Positions 18,871-27,635 of a DNA stretch of 64,000 nt are shown piece by piece. Position 1 is the stretch's first letter, and every line of letters starts with the position of its first letter. This DNA is from Paenibacillus tianjinensis (GTDB lineage: Bacteria; Bacillota; Bacilli; Paenibacillales; Paenibacillaceae), in NCBI RefSeq assembly GCF_017086365.1, contig NZ_CP070969.1, positions 4,774,001-4,838,000 of the forward strand. The letters are read 5' to 3'. The notes under the pieces were generated by a model. That model was not told the origin of the DNA. It was given only the letters and a program-made list of their open reading frames with translations, and searched no databases. A program made the translations under genes and the position numbers.

Positions 18871-18892
18871 TTAGATAAACTATTTTATCTAA
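18871..18892. promoter_or_regulatory. Perfect 22-base inverted repeat, candidate KdgR operator
   Basis: TTAGATAAA, CTAT, TTTATCTAA in the eda-kdgK intergenic region. It lies about 30-50 bases downstream of the predicted eda transcription start, where a repressor would block elongation. A LacI-type regulator is encoded next door. Even-length symmetry suits that family but binding is inferred. The rest of 18893-19164 is AT-rich with no gene. Confidence 0.6.
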
Positions 18893-18925
18893 TTTACTAA
18901 CTTAATCGTAAATACTTCTATGGAA

Positions 18926-18954
18926 ATAGTAATAATAATACCGTTAACAGTCAA
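18926..18954 (-). promoter_or_regulatory. Probable eda promoter
   Basis: TTGACT (18949-18954), 17 bases, TACTAT (18926-18931) on the minus strand. Confidence 0.65.
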
Positions 18955-19164
18955 TAAGTTTTTATGTAAATCTGCAGAACCAGCCTAATACGATCCAAAA
19001 ATCCCTTATAAACAAAGGACTTAGTGAGCAAACCATTATTATTCACAAAATTATCTCCACAGAATGAATAATGTTTTATTGAACAAAACCGATTTATATG
19101 ATAATTTCTAGTTACTAATCATTATACAGGGAATCTACCGATTGCCCTCGGGAGGAATTTATCA

Positions 19165-20118
19165 ATGAGTAAGCAGTTGAATGCCGTCACCTTTGGAGAA
19201 CCGATGGCGATGTTTTATGCGAATGAGACGGGCCCGCTCCATGAGGTCACCTCATTCTCTAAAGCGCTGGCCGGAGCAGAGAGCAATGTGGCAACCGGAC
19301 TGTCGCGTCTGGCCCACAAGACCGGATATGTAACCAAGCTTGGCGAAGACAACTTCGGTCAATTCATCGCCATGGCTTTGAATAAAGAGGGTATTGACAC
19401 CGACAGCATCACTTATACCAAAGAGTTCTCAACCGGAATGCTGATCAAATCCAAGGTGCTTACCGGTGATCCCAAGGTTGAATATTTCCGCAAAAATTCC
19501 GCCGCCTCCAAGCTTAGCCTGGCTGATTTTGATGAAAGCTATTTTGCCTCCGCAGGCCATCTGCATGTAACCAGCATATCTTCAGCCCTTTCAAAGACCT
19601 GCCATGAATTCTCCCTGCATGCGATGGAATTTATGAAAAAGAACGGTAAAACCGTCTCCCTCGACCCGAATCTGCGTCCAACCCTTTGGCCGGACACAGA
19701 GACGATGGTCCATACGATCAATGATCTCGCTACCCGCTGCGACTGGTTCCTGCCGGGCCTTAGCGAAGGCAAAATTCTGACCGGACTTGAGACACCGGAG
19801 GAAATCGCCGGTTACTATCTGCAGCGGGGAGTATCGCTCGTGGTGATCAAGCTGGGCCCGGAAGGCGCTTATTACAAAACTGCCGCCGGAGAAGAGGGCT
19901 ATGTAGACGGCTTCAAGGTAAAAGAGGTAGTGGATACGGTAGGGGCCGGGGATGGATTTGCCGTTGGGGTGATCAGCGCAATGCTTGAGCAGCTTACCGT
20001 AGCCGAGGCCGTGAGACGCGGCAATGCGATCGGCGCACTGGCGGTTATGTCTCCCGGAGATATGGACGGACTGCCAACCCGGGAAGGACTGGAACAATTC
20101 ATGAACGCCAGCGTTTAA
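19165..20118 (+). CDS. kdgK: 2-keto-3-deoxygluconate kinase (PfkB family)
   Basis: Sugar kinase of 317 residues that phosphorylates 2-dehydro-3-deoxygluconate with ATP. PfkB signatures are visible: the N-terminal substrate motif GAESNVATGLSRL, DPNLRPTLW, and the catalytic DTVGAGDGFAVG near residue 255. ATG 19165 follows GGGAGGAA. It is divergent from eda and convergent with the LacI-type regulator; the substrate is assigned from that context. Confidence 0.9.
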   Translation: MSKQLNAVTFGEPMAMFYANETGPLHEVTSFSKALAGAESNVATGLSRLAHKTGYVTKLGEDNFGQFIAMALNKEGIDTDSITYTKEFSTGMLIKSKVLTGDPKVEYFRKNSAASKLSLADFDESYFASAGHLHVTSISSALSKTCHEFSLHAMEFMKKNGKTVSLDPNLRPTLWPDTETMVHTINDLATRCDWFLPGLSEGKILTGLETPEEIAGYYLQRGVSLVVIKLGPEGAYYKTAAGEEGYVDGFKVKEVVDTVGAGDGFAVGVISAMLEQLTVAEAVRRGNAIGALAVMSPGDMDGLPTREGLEQFMNASV

Positions 20119-20163
20119 GGGCAATTGCGAATATCCGGCACCGCAGAAATAGTAGGACGACAG

Positions 20164-20200
20164 AAAGAGCAGCGATCCCCGTTAAGGGTCGCTGCTCTTT
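20164..20200. terminator. Bidirectional terminator between kdgK and kdgR
   Basis: AAAGAGCAGCGAtCC / GGgTCGCTGCTCTTT hairpin. It serves the two convergent genes, though the T runs are short. Confidence 0.8.
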
Positions 20201-20271
20201 AATGTTATATTGGCGGCATAGCATGCTGGGGACACAGGAGCCATTGCGATAGGCGGAGCATATAAAACGGT

Positions 20272-21297
20272 TTATTCCGCAGCTGACGGCGGCCGGACCG
20301 ACTGTCCCAGCTGGAGCGCAGGCGGAAAACGGTACGTAATCGGGACGGCAGCATCCTGATCCTCAATCAAAGAGAGCATCAGCTTCGCCGCCTGCATGCC
20401 CATTTCATAAGCCGGCTGGCGGATCGTCGTAATGGACGGATTGTAGATCCGGGCAAACTCCGCGTCGTCAATGCCGATGACAGACAGCCGCCCGGGGATG
20501 GCAATGGAATGGCGGTTCGCGTATTTAAGGATCTCGCCCAGCACGAGATCGTTGGCGGCGAGCAGCGCTGTCGGCGGCTGCGGCTGGCGCAGCAGATCAT
20601 CCAGCGCAGCGGAGATCTCTTCACGCGGCACACTGCGCATGTACCGTTCATTCAGCGGCAGCCCTGCTTCCTCCATTGCCTTTTTGTAGCCGCTCATTCG
20701 TTCCCTTCGCGGTGTAATTGCATGCTCCCCAAGCGGCAGTGATAGAATCGCAATCGCCTCATGACCGTGCCGTGTCAGCTCCTTAACCGCGGTCTTGACA
20801 GCCATTTCATTGTCCAGCAGCAGACTCTGCGTCGTTACCCCTTCCACCAGCCGGTCCATGAAAACAAGCGGATATTCCGCATCAATCAGCTTACTGTAAG
20901 CCGAAGACTGGTCGCCTGTCGGGAATATAATTAAGCCGTCTACCTGGCGCGCTATTAAGTTCTCCACATAGGTATTCTCTTTATCAGCGTTCTCATCGGC
21001 ATTGCAGATAATAACCTGAATACCATGGCGCGACAGCTCATTCTCGATCGCCCGGATGCACTGGATCGACAACGAGTAGTCAATATTCGCCACAATGATC
21101 CCGACCATATGGGTACGGTTCTGCTTGAGGCTGCGGGCCAGGCCGTTCGGCTGATAGTTCAGCTCCTCGATCACACCCTCTATCCGGTTCTTCGTGGCCT
21201 CGCTCATATATTTAAACCGTTTATTCAAAAATTGCGAGACTGTGCTTTTGGACACTCCCGCTTTTTGAGCGACATCCTCAATCGTTAATTTCTTCAT
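20272..21297 (-). CDS. kdgR: LacI family regulator, KdgR-like
   Basis: A 341-residue repressor. The N-terminal helix-turn-helix reads TIEDVAQKAGVSKSTVSQFLNKRFKYMSEATKNRI with the hinge QPNGLARSLK, followed by a periplasmic-binding-protein-like effector domain (HMVGIIVANIDYS...LLAANDLVLGEIL...VIGIDDAEFA). In Bacillus a LacI protein, KdgR, controls kdgK and kdgA, and this gene has the same neighbours, so KdgR is the best name. Effector likely ketodeoxygluconate or its phosphate. Confidence 0.85.
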   Translation of the reverse strand: MKKLTIEDVAQKAGVSKSTVSQFLNKRFKYMSEATKNRIEGVIEELNYQPNGLARSLKQNRTHMVGIIVANIDYSLSIQCIRAIENELSRHGIQVIICNADENADKENTYVENLIARQVDGLIIFPTGDQSSAYSKLIDAEYPLVFMDRLVEGVTTQSLLLDNEMAVKTAVKELTRHGHEAIAILSLPLGEHAITPRRERMSGYKKAMEEAGLPLNERYMRSVPREEISAALDDLLRQPQPPTALLAANDLVLGEILKYANRHSIAIPGRLSVIGIDDAEFARIYNPSITTIRQPAYEMGMQAAKLMLSLIEDQDAAVPITYRFPPALQLGQSVRPPSAAE

Positions 21298-21324
21298 TTT
21301 TCCGCCCCACTCTGTCTATATAAA

Positions 21325-21366
21325 AAAGCCATACCTTTGATATTATCAAAAGTATAGCTTTTTTTT
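21325..21366. terminator. Terminator between the anti-sigma gene and kdgR
   Basis: AAAAGCcATACcTTTGATA / TATCAAAAGTATAGCTTTT stem with A/T runs on both sides. On the minus strand it ends transcription from the sigma/anti-sigma operon at 21.4-23.1 kb before kdgR. Confidence 0.8.
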
Positions 21367-21417
21367 AGTAAATTATCTAGTAATCAATTATCGAAGCTTT
21401 AGCTTACGGGAAAGAGC

Positions 21418-22593
21418 TTAGTTCTGCGGTTCATACTTTACGCCATATTCTTCAAGCCACCAGTCATAGACCCATTGCTGGCCTAGCGGCAGCGTGAATT
21501 CAGGTGAGCGTTTCTCGCCGTTTACTTCATAGTGTGCTGTTAAGATCTTACTTTGGATCAAAGTATTCAAGTCGTGGTCAGCAAACGAGGTCGATTTTTT
21601 AGCGCCTGAATCCTTTTGATTTGCAGCGAACTCTCCAGTAAGCATCTGCGATTCCCCGGTTTCGAGATTATACAGCTTGTTATGGGCAATCCACTTCCCG
21701 TTATCACCGGGGGTATAGTACACCAGCAGCAATTCCTCATGCTTCAGATCGATAGAGATAAATGACTTGTAGTTTCCATATTCCTTTTCTATCGAAAATA
21801 TCTCTGTTGGTGTTACAGTTGCTCCCGCAGCTGCCTTTTGCACGTCAATGACAGACAGCTTCCCTTTGGAATAATTGGCGCGTCCTTCCCCTAGCGTATA
21901 TGTGCTGCTAACCAAAAGCGCATATTTCCCGGCACCTTCAACTCCCATCAGGTTATAGTATGTTTGTGCCCCACCGGCATAAAGCGGGAAGGTATAGATG
22001 CGTTTGGCTGAGGCAACTGAGAGCTCAGAATGACCTTTTGGAGTGAGATAAAGCGAATATGGCTCTGTGTTATGAGTCAGCTTGGGTTTAGTGTAATTTA
22101 CTACCGGCGGCGGCGGTGACCACACAATGCCTGCATCTGTCTCGACTGCACGCGCGTTTGACTTATCTCCGCTAAATGACAAAGGCATATAATACTTCTG
22201 CCCTCCGATTTCGAACTCTGCCGAGCCTACAGGCGGATTATAATCCTTCGCTTCCGCTGATGGAGAAGGTACAGCCGATGGCTGCACAGCGGCAGCGGTA
22301 GATTTACTGAACAAGGAGGCAATTTGAGCTGCGTAATCCCCCTTGCCGAGGCTCCCAAGCGGCCAGACCAGCACACCGAACAGCAGGAGGGCCGATAAAC
22401 CGGCGATACTGAAGCTTTTGGGTGAACGAAATCTTTTGCCTGCCCCGGCGCGGCTTTCGGCTGCAAGCTCGATCCGGGCCATCAGCTCCGGGGTGAAGCC
22501 GTCTTCCTGAAACGGACCGCCTGCCGCCTGCTGATACCATTCCGGCTTTTTATGTAACATGTGTACTGTGTCCTGGGCCTGTCTGTTCTTCAT
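21418..22593 (-). CDS. Probable membrane anti-sigma factor
   Basis: A 391-residue protein encoded directly after an ECF sigma gene. The N-terminal cytoplasmic part (about 1-60; TPELMARIELAAESRAG) resembles the start of transmembrane anti-sigma factors but has no zinc-finger cysteines. One membrane helix is at about 68-90 (SIAGLSALLLFGVLVWPLG). The outer 300 residues are unrecognised, beta-rich and low in cysteine. The start is ATG 22591-22593, overlapping the sigma stop as ATGA, with GAGGAGGAAAAG upstream; the open frame continues upstream only as an out-of-frame shadow of the sigma gene. Confidence 0.8.
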   Translation of the reverse strand: MKNRQAQDTVHMLHKKPEWYQQAAGGPFQEDGFTPELMARIELAAESRAGAGKRFRSPKSFSIAGLSALLLFGVLVWPLGSLGKGDYAAQIASLFSKSTAAAVQPSAVPSPSAEAKDYNPPVGSAEFEIGGQKYYMPLSFSGDKSNARAVETDAGIVWSPPPPVVNYTKPKLTHNTEPYSLYLTPKGHSELSVASAKRIYTFPLYAGGAQTYYNLMGVEGAGKYALLVSSTYTLGEGRANYSKGKLSVIDVQKAAAGATVTPTEIFSIEKEYGNYKSFISIDLKHEELLLVYYTPGDNGKWIAHNKLYNLETGESQMLTGEFAANQKDSGAKKSTSFADHDLNTLIQSKILTAHYEVNGEKRSPEFTLPLGQQWVYDWWLEEYGVKYEPQN

Positions 22594-23129
22594 CGCTTTT
22601 CCTCCTCCTCCAGCGCCTTTCTTACTTTGTCCCTGGCCCGCGACAGCCGGGATTTTACCGTTCCTTCCGCCACACCGAGCAGTAAAGCCATTTCTACGGT
22701 GGACAGCCCCTGTTGAATCTCCAGTACCAGCACCTCCCGGTGTTTTTCCGGCAGCTCCATAATCAGCTCCCAGATCCTGCTGACGTACTGGTTGCTGATC
22801 GCTTCTTTTTCCGCAGACATCGCCTGTCCAGTCTCCTGCCCGTTCCCAAGCGGGGCAAATCTGCGCCAAAAGCTGCTCCTTCTCCAGCTGAATGCCGTAT
22901 TGCGGGTAATCGTCAGCAGCCAGGTTTTTAGGGTAGCGTTCCCGCGGTATTTTCCGATGCTCCGGTAGGCTTTCAGGAACACCTCCTGGCTGATGTCATT
23001 CGCCTGCTCGCGGCTGCGGGTTAGGAAAAACGCATAATGCCACACATCGGAGCCGTACGTCTCCATCATCTCCCGCAGCGTCATGGACGGCGCATAGGCC
23101 ACGGCGTAAGGCAATTCTTCACTGTGCAT
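22590..23129 (-). CDS. ECF RNA polymerase sigma factor
   Basis: Sigma-70 family ECF factor of 179 residues. Region 2 is EQANDISQEVFLKAYRSIGKYRG then LKTWLLTITRNTAFSWRR; region 4 is LPEKHREVLVLEIQQGLSTVEMALLLGVAEGTVKSRLSRARDKVRK. ATG 23127-23129 gives a workable ribosome site (AGAGGTG, about eleven bases); a GTG at 23139-23141 (four residues longer) has G-rich sequence too close to it. It is the first gene of the second sigma/anti-sigma pair in the window. Confidence 0.92.
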   Translation of the reverse strand: MHSEELPYAVAYAPSMTLREMMETYGSDVWHYAFFLTRSREQANDISQEVFLKAYRSIGKYRGNATLKTWLLTITRNTAFSWRRSSFWRRFAPLGNGQETGQAMSAEKEAISNQYVSRIWELIMELPEKHREVLVLEIQQGLSTVEMALLLGVAEGTVKSRLSRARDKVRKALEEEEKR

Positions 23130-23154
23130 GTTCTCTCTCACCTCTCCCCCAATA

Positions 23155-23180
23155 AGACTCTCCAGGCAGCAATTGGTTCC
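23155..23180 (-). promoter_or_regulatory. Tentative ECF-type promoter
   Basis: On the minus strand GGAACC (23175-23180), 16 bases, GTCT (23155-23158). It has the AAC/GTC pattern of ECF promoters and lies directly upstream of the sigma gene. Weak evidence; the sequence on to 23419 holds no gene that I can support. Confidence 0.4.
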
Positions 23181-23419
23181 CTCAATTTTCCAAAAGGATC
23201 AACGAATTTTATGTATAACTAATTTCGTGGCAAAAACGGCGGAAACGGAATACATCTGGCCAAGAAGGCACCTCCCGCAAGAACCTTGGTCCTGCACAGA
23301 AACCTTACCTGAGCATGATAACAGCAATTTCAGCTATAGGGTACAAGAAATAAGAATACACTCTTGGAAGTCTGCGCATTGAACAAGGCGGCTGCTGGGT
23401 GATTTGATCCCTGCTCTTG

Positions 23420-26062
23420 TTAAGGACCAGGTGCTAAGCGCTTATGCCTCACGGTGATCCCTTCCTTCCGTACCCTCAGCTGAATCTCTCCATGCAAATC
23501 CGTCCGGTATACAGCCGTAGCCGAATCCGCCAGACGTTTCAATACATCCGCATTGGGATGCCCGTACAGATTATGGACTCCGGCAGAGATCACTGCTGCA
23601 CCGGGATTCCAGAACTCCAGCCAGGCTGCGCTTGTTGCGGTTTTGCTGCCGTGATGCGCTACTTTCAACACCTCGATAGGCCCGCCTTTTAGGATACCTG
23701 CCTGCTGACCGGCTTCCATAATATCCCGCTCCGCCGCCTCGTCCATATCTCCCGTAAAAAGAAAGCCACGGCCGTTCATCTCCAGCCGGAAGACGACCGA
23801 TTCGTGATTCTGTTCCTCCACCTCCGGAAGCAGGGAATCTCCCTCAGCCGGAAGCTCCGGCCACAGGAAAAACAACCGCGTCTCGTCATCCGGAGTAAGC
23901 ATCTGTCCCTGATGAACCGCGTACATCCGGACACCCTTTGCAAGCGCCGTATCCATCAGCTCAGCATACGCTTCCGTGCCGGTCAGCGTCCCGTTGAACA
24001 GCAGTGCAGAGACCGGCATTCCTTCCAGCACAGCCTGCAGCCCGCCCGCGTGATCCTGATCACCGTGGGTTAATATTACAGCGTCCAGCCGGTGGATGCC
24101 CCGCTGCTTCAGCAAGGGCAGCAGTGTTTTGGCCCCGACCTCAAACGGGCTGCGGCGGATGCGCCATTCCTCCCAGTCCCCGAAGCTTACCGTTCCGCCG
24201 CCGTCGACCAGAATATGCGCTCCCTCGGGCGTAGTAATCAGGATGCTGTCCCCCTGACCCACATCCAGATAGCTGATGGCTCCTGTACCACCACTCAGCT
24301 CCCCGGCATAATAACCCTTGTACAGCAGGAGCGCCATTCCGGCGGCGCATAGTACAGCTGCCGGACCACTCCAGCGGAGGGTAGCCGGAACGGGAAACAG
24401 CGGGTGCGGTGATAACGCTCCGCGACTTCTGCCTGTGTGATGGCAGCGTCCGTCATCCCCCGGCTGTTCAAGCTCTGACAACGGTCTGGTTTCATCCTCC
24501 ATATACTGGGGAGCGAACCTGGCTTCCTTACGCCGCTTCAGGATATACAGCAGACCATAGAGAAGCGTGTAATAGATGCTAATCCACAACAATGAAGGCG
24601 AGGCCCAGATCAGGGTACCGGCACTGAATCCGTTCACCCACTCCACTCCCGCAAACGTAACATTATTCAGTAACTCTGCAAAATGTGCAATGACAAGTGC
24701 AGCGGCATTCCAGAACCGCCCAAGCAGCAGCGCCAGTGTCCCGAGCGGCAGTACAAGAAAGGTTATAAAGGGAACAAGCAGCAAATTGGCGGCAAAGGAC
24801 AGCAGCGAGAACTGGTTAAAATAATAGATTGTGAGCGGAAAAGAAACCAGCTGCGCGATTAAAGTCACCGACAGGGCACTGCCCAGCCAGCCCGGCAGCC
24901 TCCTGAATAATGGTGCAGCCAGAGGTGTGTACACCATAAGCCCCGCCGTTACCAGAAAAGAAAGCTGAAAACTGACACTGAGCAGCAGATAAGGATTCCA
25001 GACCAGCATCAGCAGCGCCGAAGCGGCCAGAATGTGCATCCCGTCCTTAAGCAGGCCGAGCCTGGCGGCCAGCAAAGCGATCATGCTCATCAGCCCGGCA
25101 CGAATAATCGACGGCCCGGCACCGGATAACAATACATATCCAGGAACAAGCAGCAAGGTTATCGTTATGGCCGTTTCTCTGGTGATGCGGCAGCGGCGCA
25201 GGATAAATAGAATCACCCCGACGTATACAGCTACATGCATCCCCGAGATGGCCAGAATATGCGTCAGGCCCAGCTGGGAGAACTGCTTGAACGTATCCGG
25301 GTCCAGATCCTCCTGGATCCCAATGACCAGGCCCTTCATATATCCGGCATGCGGCTCCTGAAATAAGCGGTCCAGCTCTGCCCCGAGCGCTGAACGCACG
25401 GCATCACTCCAGCGGAGGATCCCAGATAGCTCCCAGGATGCCGGAGGTTTCACCGAAACGCTGGCCGTGCCTTCCCCTTTTAGCAGCCAGTGGATCTTCT
25501 TAGTCAGCAGATAGGCTCGGTAATCGAATCCGCCAAAATTACGTGCCGCCTGCGGCTGCTCCAGCTCTCCTTCCATGACTACCCGGTCTCCCCGCTGCCA
25601 CCCGGCAGCTACCGCAATTTCACTTTCAGCCTGGAGTTTGATTTGCACAGCAACAAGTTCATCTGCCGCATGTACTGCATTAGCCCCTTGTAGATCCAAA
25701 CCGATACGCGACAGCTTCAGCGTAAAATCCACCCGGTCCCCGTCCCGCTCCACTGGAGAAGTTATTACACCTGCGGCAGTAACGTAATTCTCGTTCAGCT
25801 CGTTCGCCTGCTTACCCAGCGCTTCCGGCAGCAGGCTGATATTACGGGCTTCGTTCCATTCCCAATACAGGGCTGCCGCAGCAAGTGCCAGACCGAACAC
25901 CGCAGCCGTTCGCCAGCGTATCCCCCTGCTGACTGCCCAGATAGCGATCAGCAGCAGACAGCAAGCGATATAGATCAACAGTTTGTGACCAGAGAATAAA
26001 CAGCCCGCCGAGCTGCCGGCAATCCAGCAGATCGTGAAGCTTAAGAGCGGCCTCCTGTTCAT
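23420..26062 (-). CDS. comEC: DNA internalization channel ComEC/Rec2
   Basis: Membrane channel for uptake of single-stranded transforming DNA. The 880-residue protein has an N-terminal DUF4131 region with membrane helices and an OB-like soluble part, the central Competence transmembrane domain (GLTHILAISGMHVAV, then LLLVPGYVLLSGAGPSIIRA), and a C-terminal metallo-beta-lactamase domain (YLDVGQGDSILITTPEG, ILTHGDQDHAGGL, HHGSKTATS). I placed the start at ATG 26060-26062, preceded by AAGGAGGAATATT; the frame is open 20 codons further up. It lies after comEB past a terminator. Confidence 0.95.
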   Translation of the reverse strand: MNRRPLLSFTICWIAGSSAGCLFSGHKLLIYIACCLLLIAIWAVSRGIRWRTAAVFGLALAAAALYWEWNEARNISLLPEALGKQANELNENYVTAAGVITSPVERDGDRVDFTLKLSRIGLDLQGANAVHAADELVAVQIKLQAESEIAVAAGWQRGDRVVMEGELEQPQAARNFGGFDYRAYLLTKKIHWLLKGEGTASVSVKPPASWELSGILRWSDAVRSALGAELDRLFQEPHAGYMKGLVIGIQEDLDPDTFKQFSQLGLTHILAISGMHVAVYVGVILFILRRCRITRETAITITLLLVPGYVLLSGAGPSIIRAGLMSMIALLAARLGLLKDGMHILAASALLMLVWNPYLLLSVSFQLSFLVTAGLMVYTPLAAPLFRRLPGWLGSALSVTLIAQLVSFPLTIYYFNQFSLLSFAANLLLVPFITFLVLPLGTLALLLGRFWNAAALVIAHFAELLNNVTFAGVEWVNGFSAGTLIWASPSLLWISIYYTLLYGLLYILKRRKEARFAPQYMEDETRPLSELEQPGDDGRCHHTGRSRGALSPHPLFPVPATLRWSGPAAVLCAAGMALLLYKGYYAGELSGGTGAISYLDVGQGDSILITTPEGAHILVDGGGTVSFGDWEEWRIRRSPFEVGAKTLLPLLKQRGIHRLDAVILTHGDQDHAGGLQAVLEGMPVSALLFNGTLTGTEAYAELMDTALAKGVRMYAVHQGQMLTPDDETRLFFLWPELPAEGDSLLPEVEEQNHESVVFRLEMNGRGFLFTGDMDEAAERDIMEAGQQAGILKGGPIEVLKVAHHGSKTATSAAWLEFWNPGAAVISAGVHNLYGHPNADVLKRLADSATAVYRTDLHGEIQLRVRKEGITVRHKRLAPGP

Positions 26063-26094
26063 AATATTCCTCCTTCGGTAATCGCCTTTATCAC

Positions 26095-26142
26095 AAAAAA
26101 GAACCTCTGCATACGCAAACATTGCGTGTGCAGAGGTTCTTC
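26095..26142 (-). terminator. Terminator between comEB and comEC
   Basis: AAGAACCTCTGCAcACGCAA / TTGCGTaTGCAGAGGTTCTT, a long stem, followed on the minus strand by TTTTT. It partly separates comEC from comEA-comEB, which are one operon in Bacillus. Confidence 0.85.
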
Positions 26143-26184
26143 CCCTGAAGCTTATTCTTACTCCGGCTGCGTCAGTTCCGCCGG

Positions 26185-26703
26185 TTATTCTGATACGGTG
26201 ATCATGGTTTCCTTCGGCGGCTCATAGTTCTCCAATTGGCGGAACACAATCCCTTTGGAGCCCAGCATCGCTTCTACCTTCGCCATATCCTTGCGGTATG
26301 GACGCAGGTAGACGATCTCTACAATACCGCTGTTGGCCAGCATATTAGCGCAAGTCCAGCATGGTTCATCTGTAACGTAGACCGTACTCCCTTCCCGGTC
26401 GCTCCGGTCGGTGAACAGCAGCAGATTCTGCTCAGCATGGATCGTGCGGATACAGCGCTGCTTCTTCACCATCGTCTCTACGCCGCCAACGATCTCCCGC
26501 TCATATTGCTCAGAGACCATACAGCCAGCTTCAGAGCAGTCCGGAACACCCATAGGTGCGCCGTTATAGGCGGTGCCCAGCAGCTTCTTGCCTTGCACCA
26601 GCACAGCGCCGACATGGCGGCGGGGGCAGCGTGAGCGGGTGGAGACCATGCAGGCAATGTCCATGAAATATGTATCCCAGTTCTTACGATAGGCCACAGT
26701 CAT
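26185..26703 (-). CDS. comEB: ComEB, dCMP/deoxycytidylate deaminase family
   Basis: A zinc-dependent deaminase of 172 residues. Metal ligands are H in TIHAEQNLL (catalytic HAE) and the two cysteines of PCWTCANML; CPRRHVGAVLVQ is the family N-terminal motif. Start is ATG 26701-26703 with GGAG upstream rather than the ATG seven codons earlier, which has no ribosome site. It is in the comE cluster, though in Bacillus ComEB is dispensable for DNA uptake. Confidence 0.94.
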   Translation of the reverse strand: MTVAYRKNWDTYFMDIACMVSTRSRCPRRHVGAVLVQGKKLLGTAYNGAPMGVPDCSEAGCMVSEQYEREIVGGVETMVKKQRCIRTIHAEQNLLLFTDRSDREGSTVYVTDEPCWTCANMLANSGIVEIVYLRPYRKDMAKVEAMLGSKGIVFRQLENYEPPKETMITVSE

Positions 26704-26826
26704 CAGCAATCTCCACTTCCTCATAAATAGTTGTTCATTATTGTAACATAATGCGGCATATTTTCACTATAAAGCTTGTACGGGATAACAGCATGTCCAA
26801 GACCTTCCGCAAACATAGTGCTTGCC

Positions 26827-27495
26827 TCAAAAAACAACCAGCGGCTTCAGCTGTTCCAGCATCTTCGGCCCGATCCCTTTCACCTTGCCCAAATCGGCCA
26901 AGCTGCGGAACGCCCCTGTGCTGCTGCGGTAGTCGATGATCGCCTGCGCTTTCTTCTCGCCGATACCCGGCAGGTTCATCAGCGCTGCGGCATCGGCTGT
27001 GTTTACATTGATCCTGCCGTCCGCTGCGGCGGCGGGTGGCGTGCTTGCAGCTGTTCCAGCGGCTATACTCCCGCTTGCTGCACCCGGTGTAGCAGCTCCT
27101 TCACTCTCTGCTGCTCCGGCAGTTCCGCCACTCGTACCCGAACCGGCACTTACTTCTTTTCTGTCACCACCCGTTCCACCGTTTACCGCGCCAGACGCCG
27201 CTGTCCTGCCATCACCCTTGATCCCTGCTGCGCTGTCAGCCGCCAGTCCACTGCTTACTGTAACGGAAGCCGCTGCAACATCCTTTCCTTCCCCATCAGC
27301 CGTTCCACTACCCGAGCCCGCACCATCACTGTCCGCCTTCCCCCCGCCAGCTTCCACTCCCAGAGCCTGCGCCATTCCGGCGTTCAGCGTCTCCCAGCCG
27401 GCGATGCCCTCTTCTGCCCTATGGTCCGCAGCCCAGACCAACCCCCCGCCCAGCAGCGCGGCGGCAATAGCCGAACCAATTCTTCTTATAATCAT
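26827..27495 (-). CDS. comEA: ComEA-type DNA receptor
   Basis: Membrane-anchored DNA-binding competence protein, 222 residues. An N-terminal membrane helix (about 7-25) is followed by a long Gly/Ala/Ser/Asp linker (about 45-150), then a helix-hairpin-helix domain: [25 protein letters not shown]...[24 protein letters not shown]. The SLBB domain normally found between the anchor and the HhH domain in Bacillus is not visible; the low-complexity linker takes its place. Start ATG 27493-27495 follows AAGGAGGACGG. It is divergent from comER. Confidence 0.9.
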   Translation of the reverse strand: MIIRRIGSAIAAALLGGGLVWAADHRAEEGIAGWETLNAGMAQALGVEAGGGKADSDGAGSGSGTADGEGKDVAAASVTVSSGLAADSAAGIKGDGRTAASGAVNGGTGGDRKEVSAGSGTSGGTAGAAESEGAATPGAASGSIAAGTAASTPPAAAADGRINVNTADAAALMNLPGIGEKKAQAIIDYRSSTGAFRSLADLGKVKGIGPKMLEQLKPLVVF

Positions 27496-27635
27496 TAAAC
27501 CGTCCTCCTTCAATTAATTGTAATTTTATTCAAAAATACGTTTAAAACCTGTCATTTGTCCAAGACTGTCCTGCATACATTTAACGAAGAGTATTCCTGT
27601 AAGCCCAGCAACATAAGAAAGGAGGTAACCACAGG

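Noticed and set aside
18871..18892. The TTAGATAAA palindrome as a rho-independent terminator
   Set aside because: AT-only arms and no T run; position downstream of the eda promoter fits an operator better.
22594..22869. N-terminal extension of the second anti-sigma gene
   Set aside because: This region is the sigma gene in another frame; the ATGA overlap and a good ribosome site put the start at 22591-22593.
26776..27517. Plus-strand open frames opposite comEA
   Set aside because: They mirror the GC-rich, low-complexity comEA linker and have no family features.
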